Positions 60,701 to 64,000 of a DNA stretch of 64,000 bases are shown here, one piece after another. The notes below the pieces were generated by a model. The model had not been told where the DNA came from and did no database searches. It saw only the letters and a program-made list of their open reading frames with translations. The translations under genes and the position numbers were made by a program. Source of the DNA: Corynebacterium sp. HMSC08A12 (GTDB lineage: Bacteria > Actinomycetota > Actinomycetes > Mycobacteriales > Mycobacteriaceae); assembly GCF_001807485.1 (NCBI RefSeq), contig NZ_KV789166.1, positions 64,224-128,223 of the forward strand, read 5' to 3'. The stretch's first letter is position 1. Each line of letters begins with the position of its first letter.

Positions 60701-62050
60701 CTAACCCTTTAGCTGCGCTCGGTTAGCGTAATGAGACATGTAGTCGGCGTGCACCACCGGCCTGCGGGCAAACTCCGGCAGGTCGGAGGTCGACTGGCCA
60801 ATCAGGTCGTGCAGCATGGCGGAATCGTATGCCACCTCACCACGGCCAACAATGTTGCCGTCCGGCCCTACCAGGTCCACCACGTCGCGCTGCGAGAAAT
60901 CGCCCTCGATCTTGGTGATGCCCACCGACAGCAGGGACTTGTGATTCTCCGTCACGGCGCGAACCGCGCCGGCATCCAGGTGCAGCTGGCCATAAGAATC
61001 TGCAGCGTACAGCACCCAGAACTTCCATGCGCTCAGGCGATCCTGGTCCGGCCAGAAGCAGGTTCCTACCTCCGCAGTATCCAGGGCCGCACCGATGTTC
61101 TCCGTGGAAGTCAGCAACACCGGCACACCTGCGCGCGAGGCCAGGCGGGCAGCCGATACCTTCGCCGCCATGCCGCCGGTGCCCAGGCGGCCACCGTCAC
61201 CTGCAGCCACGCCCTTCAGGTCCTTGGAACTCTTCACCTCGGCGATGAACTGGGCGCCCGGCTCGGCCGGGTTGCGGTCGTACAGGCCGTCCACGTCGGA
61301 CAGCAGCACGCAAGCATCCGCGAAGGCTAGGTGGCTCACCAAAGCGGCCAGGCGGTCGTTGTCACCGAAGCGCATCTCAGAGGTAGCGACCGTATCGTTC
61401 TCGTTGACAATCGGCACGGCCTTCAGCTGGCGCAAGCGGTCGATGGTGCGCTGGGCGTTACGTGCGCGGTCGCGCTCTGCGGCGTCCGAAGCAGTAAGAA
61501 GAACCTGGCCGATAGTGCGACCGTAACGGGCGAAACTACGCGCCCACTCCTGGGCCAACAGCACCTGGCCGACAGACGCGGCGGCCTGCTTGGTAGCCAG
61601 GTCGGTGGGGCGCTGGGCGAGCTCCAGTGGACCCATGCCGCAGGCCACAGCACCAGAGGAAACGACGATGAGGTCCGTGTCGCGCGCCATGCGCGCCTCC
61701 AGCGCGTCGGCGATCATGTCGATCTGGTTCGGATCCACACGGCCGTCGTCGTCGGTCAGGGAGGAAGAGCCGATCTTCACCACCAGGCGGCGAGCGTGGG
61801 CGATGTCGGCGCGGACAGAGGAATCGTGCCCCATCGCCGGATCGTCTTCGTCCGCCTCCGGCTCGGGGAATTCAATGGACGTCGCGGGCACAACTGGGCC
61901 CGGCTCGTGCACTGGCCTTTGCCCGTAGGTAGGCACGGGCGTGGCTAATTCGGGAGTCATCTCCCCCGGTCCTGCGTAGCTAAACGCGGACTGGGCTGAA
62001 CTGAACTCTTTTTCGTCTGCAATGTCGGAATCGGAGGATGACATACTCAC
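60701..62050 (-). CDS. proB: Glutamate 5-kinase with N-terminal extension and PUA domain
   Basis: ProB phosphorylates glutamate, the first step to proline. The kinase core begins near residue 85 ('[20 protein letters not shown]'). The C-terminal PUA domain is present ('[20 protein letters not shown]'). The frame of 449 residues has about 75-80 extra residues at the N terminus, acidic and Pro-rich. A start at 61834 ('[15 protein letters not shown]') gives the usual length and may be the true one. It lies just downstream of obgE. Confidence 0.93.
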   Translation of the reverse strand: MSMSSSDSDIADEKEFSSAQSAFSYAGPGEMTPELATPVPTYGQRPVHEPGPVVPATSIEFPEPEADEDDPAMGHDSSVRADIAHARRLVVKIGSSSLTDDDGRVDPNQIDMIADALEARMARDTDLIVVSSGAVACGMGPLELAQRPTDLATKQAAASVGQVLLAQEWARSFARYGRTIGQVLLTASDAAERDRARNAQRTIDRLRQLKAVPIVNENDTVATSEMRFGDNDRLAALVSHLAFADACVLLSDVDGLYDRNPAEPGAQFIAEVKSSKDLKGVAAGDGGRLGTGGMAAKVSAARLASRAGVPVLLTSTENIGAALDTAEVGTCFWPDQDRLSAWKFWVLYAADSYGQLHLDAGAVRAVTENHKSLLSVGITKIEGDFSQRDVVDLVGPDGNIVGRGEVAYDSAMLHDLIGQSTSDLPEFARRPVVHADYMSHYANRAQLKG

Positions 62051-62098
62051 CAGTATGCCAGCCCCGCTCCCGGGGTTGTGCAGATTGGTTCAACGTGG

Positions 62099-63610
62099 CT
62101 ACCCCTGCCAGCGTTCGCGCTCTGCGACCTCCCCGTCGCCGAAATCGTTCTCGTCGATCAGGCCGCGGCGGGCCTGCGAGGCACGCTTGCGTTCCTCCGG
62201 GGTAGCACGGGTGTTCTGCTCCAGGCGGATGTCGGTGCCGCGCCCACTGCGCATGACGTCCACACCGGCGGCGGTCTGCGGATCCCACTCGAAGGTGATT
62301 TCCCCGATCGTTACCTCGCTGCCTGCGTCCGCGCCGGCCTTGTAGAGTGCTTCCTCCACGCCGGCCTTCGCCAGACGGTCGGCCAGGTAGCCCACGGCCT
62401 CGTCGTTTTCGAAGTCGGTCTGGCGGATCCAGCGTTCGATCTTCTCTCCGCGAACAATGAAGGCATCCTCGGCGGACGGGTCGGCCTCCACTTCGAAGTC
62501 GGCGAATCGCCCGCCGGAGCGCTTGCGCAGCCCCTTCGGGGTAATCACCTGCGCGGGCTTTTCCTCGACCGGGTTGGCCTTGCGGTGGGCCTTCACGATG
62601 TCCAGCAGCGCGTACTTCAGCTCGTCCAAGCCCTTGTGCGCCACAGTCGAGATGCGGAAGATCGGCCAGCCGAACTCCTTGAGCTCTTCTTCCTGCAGGT
62701 CCGCCATGTCCGCAGCGTCCGGTACGTCCATCTTGTTCAGGATGATCACGCGCGGGCGCTCGCGTAGGTCGCCCAGCCCGGAGTCGCTCGCCAGTTCCTT
62801 CTGGTAGTTGGCCAGCTCCTTTTCCAGGGCCTTGATGTCCGCGACCGGATCGCGGTCTGCCTCCAGCGAGGCGGCGTCCACAACATGGGCCAAAACGGCG
62901 GTGCGCTCGATGTGGCGTAGGAAGTCCAACCCCAGGCCCTTGCCTTCGCTAGCGCCGGGGATCAGACCCGGCACGTCGGCGACGGTGAACACCTCGTGGC
63001 CAACGTTGACCACACCCAGGTTCGGCACCAGGGTCGTAAACGGGTAGGCCGCGATCTTCGGCTTCGCAGCCGACAGCACGGAAATCAGCGAGCTCTTACC
63101 TGCCGACGGGAAGCCCACCAGGCCGACGTCTGCCATGGACTTGAGTTCGAGGATGACGTCCTTTGCCTCGCCGGGTTCGCCCAGTAGCGCGAAGCCCGGG
63201 GCCTTCCTGCTTTTGGACGCCAACGCTGCGTTTCCCAACCCGCCGTGTCCGCCCGCGGCGACGATCATCCGCGTGCCCTTGCCTGTTAGGTCGGCAACCG
63301 CCTCACCCTTGGAGTTAAGCACCACGGTGCCCTCCGGCACTTGGAGTACGAGGTCTTCCCCGCGCGCACCGTGTCGGTGATCGCCGGCGCCGTTGTTGCC
63401 GCGCTGGGCCTTGATGTGCGGGTGGAAGTGAAAGTCCAGCAGGGTGTGTACCTGCGGGGAAACCTCCAGGATGATGTCTCCACCGTGGCCGCCGTTTCCG
63501 CCGTCGGGGCCGCCGAGGGGGACGAACTTTTCGCGGTGGACGGAGGCGCAGCCGTGGCCGCCGTCACCGGCCTGCAAATGCAGCACTACGCGATCAACGA
63601 ACTGTGGCAT
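62099..63610 (-). CDS. obgE: GTPase ObgE/CgtA
   Basis: The 503-residue Obg GTPase has the Gly-rich Obg fold ('[20 protein letters not shown]'), then G1 '[10 protein letters not shown]', G3 '[20 protein letters not shown]' and G4 'NKMD', and a C-terminal OCT domain ('[20 protein letters not shown]'). It helps 50S assembly and stress control. A clear AAGGA-type site precedes the ATG. It is the first gene of the obgE-proB leftward unit. The length is typical for actinobacteria, which keep a longer C terminus. Confidence 0.97.
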   Translation of the reverse strand: MPQFVDRVVLHLQAGDGGHGCASVHREKFVPLGGPDGGNGGHGGDIILEVSPQVHTLLDFHFHPHIKAQRGNNGAGDHRHGARGEDLVLQVPEGTVVLNSKGEAVADLTGKGTRMIVAAGGHGGLGNAALASKSRKAPGFALLGEPGEAKDVILELKSMADVGLVGFPSAGKSSLISVLSAAKPKIAAYPFTTLVPNLGVVNVGHEVFTVADVPGLIPGASEGKGLGLDFLRHIERTAVLAHVVDAASLEADRDPVADIKALEKELANYQKELASDSGLGDLRERPRVIILNKMDVPDAADMADLQEEELKEFGWPIFRISTVAHKGLDELKYALLDIVKAHRKANPVEEKPAQVITPKGLRKRSGGRFADFEVEADPSAEDAFIVRGEKIERWIRQTDFENDEAVGYLADRLAKAGVEEALYKAGADAGSEVTIGEITFEWDPQTAAGVDVMRSGRGTDIRLEQNTRATPEERKRASQARRGLIDENDFGDGEVAERERWQG

Positions 63611-63768
63611 GGCTTTCCTTTCGCCCCAATTAAATCTTCGGGTTCCGAGTCTATCGGCTATTCGGACATCAGCCTAAAGTGCGCACTCCTTTGGCATACA
63701 CGGGGCGCAGGTGAGGCATAGACGGTCGAAAGAGCACCCCCTCCCTTTCAACCACAATCACTATGAAC

Positions 63769-63812
63769 TATAGTTAGCCTACCCTTGCTCCTATAAGGCT
63801 AGGCTAACCTTT
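63769..63812 (+). promoter_or_regulatory. Two DtxR-type iron boxes
   Basis: 63794-63812 matches the consensus TTAGGTTAGSCTAACCTWA at about 15 of 19 positions. 63769-63787 matches at about 13. Both lie within 100 bases of the lipoprotein start at 63861. This predicts repression by DtxR under iron-rich conditions. Confidence 0.75.
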
Positions 63813-63860
63813 TGATCGAGGTTGGCCTTCTGAACACACCCCTCACACAAAGGAATAACT

Positions 63861-64000
63861 ATGCGTTTTTCTCCGCTACGCAAAGCCTGCGTGGCTGTAG
63901 TTGCAGCAACCACCGCCCTAGGTCTCGCAGCCTGTGGCGCAGCCGGCACCAGCAACTCCGAAAGTTCCGATAGCGCCAACGGATCCGGTGGCGCCATTGC
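63861..64000 (+). CDS. Iron-regulated lipoprotein, partial (probable ABC transporter binding protein)
   Basis: The reading frame is cut by the window edge after about 46 residues. It starts with a lipoprotein signal ('RKACVAVVAATTALGLAACG') and continues into a Ser/Asn/Gly-rich linker. The two DtxR boxes upstream suggest a siderophore or haem binding lipoprotein of an ABC transporter. The rest of the gene, and so the substrate, is outside the window. Confidence 0.7.
   Translation, partial: MRFSPLRKACVAVVAATTALGLAACGAAGTSNSESSDSANGSGGAI

Noticed and set aside
1-64000. CRISPR arrays or insertion sequences
   Set aside because: No regularly spaced repeats with unique spacers and no transposase motifs were seen on either strand.

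Overview
The window looks like the chromosome of a Corynebacterium carrying an integrated tailed phage (siphovirus) in its left 60%. The host call rests on gene order in the right part (obgE, proB, proA, nadD, rsfS, a histidine phosphatase, degV, comEA, comEC, holA, rpsT, lepA) and on two DtxR-type iron boxes before the last gene. The species cannot be fixed from this window.

Positions 1 to about 38.2 kb are prophage. The left end lies outside the window, so lysis genes and the left attachment site are not seen. The leftward block (35.7 kb down to 1) runs from early to late genes: small coupled early genes with an excisionase-like protein; a recombination pair (annealing-protein candidate and YqaJ exonuclease); a replication module (initiator with internal iterons, helicase loader, SSB, DnaB); nucleotide and DNA metabolism (NrdH redoxin, dUTPase, metallophosphoesterase, DUF3310, ThyX, clamp-like protein, RusA, NrdE, NrdI); an odd tRNA; a RapZ-C/HNH fusion; terminases, portal, ClpP-like protease fused to a scaffold, decoration and capsid proteins; connectors, major tail protein, chaperones, a 2152-residue tape measure, and baseplate proteins. 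The rightward lysogeny operon (35.9 to 38.2 kb) encodes repressor, ImmA-like protease, lipoprotein and integrase.

The lysogeny switch can be read from sequence: leftward and rightward promoters face away from each other across about 100 bp, with three GGTA/TACC palindromes on their core elements. The repressor mRNA is probably leaderless. The initiator gene contains four iterons beside an AT-rich tract, as in lambda-type origins. The major tail gene carries a likely -1 frameshift that adds an acidic Pro/Ser/Thr-rich tail.

From 38.3 kb to the end are host genes: a Gly/Tyr/Gln-repeat membrane protein, a secreted serine-hydrolase-like protein, a phosphoesterase, a BASS transporter, a quinone-oxidoreductase-like protein, lipoproteins, a FUSC-type membrane protein, LepA, a PemK/MazF-like protein, S20, an ADP-ribosylglycohydrolase-like protein, the holA/comEC/comEA/degV/phosphatase/rsfS/nadD cluster, a YwiC-like protein, proline biosynthesis genes, ObgE, and the start of an iron-regulated lipoprotein.
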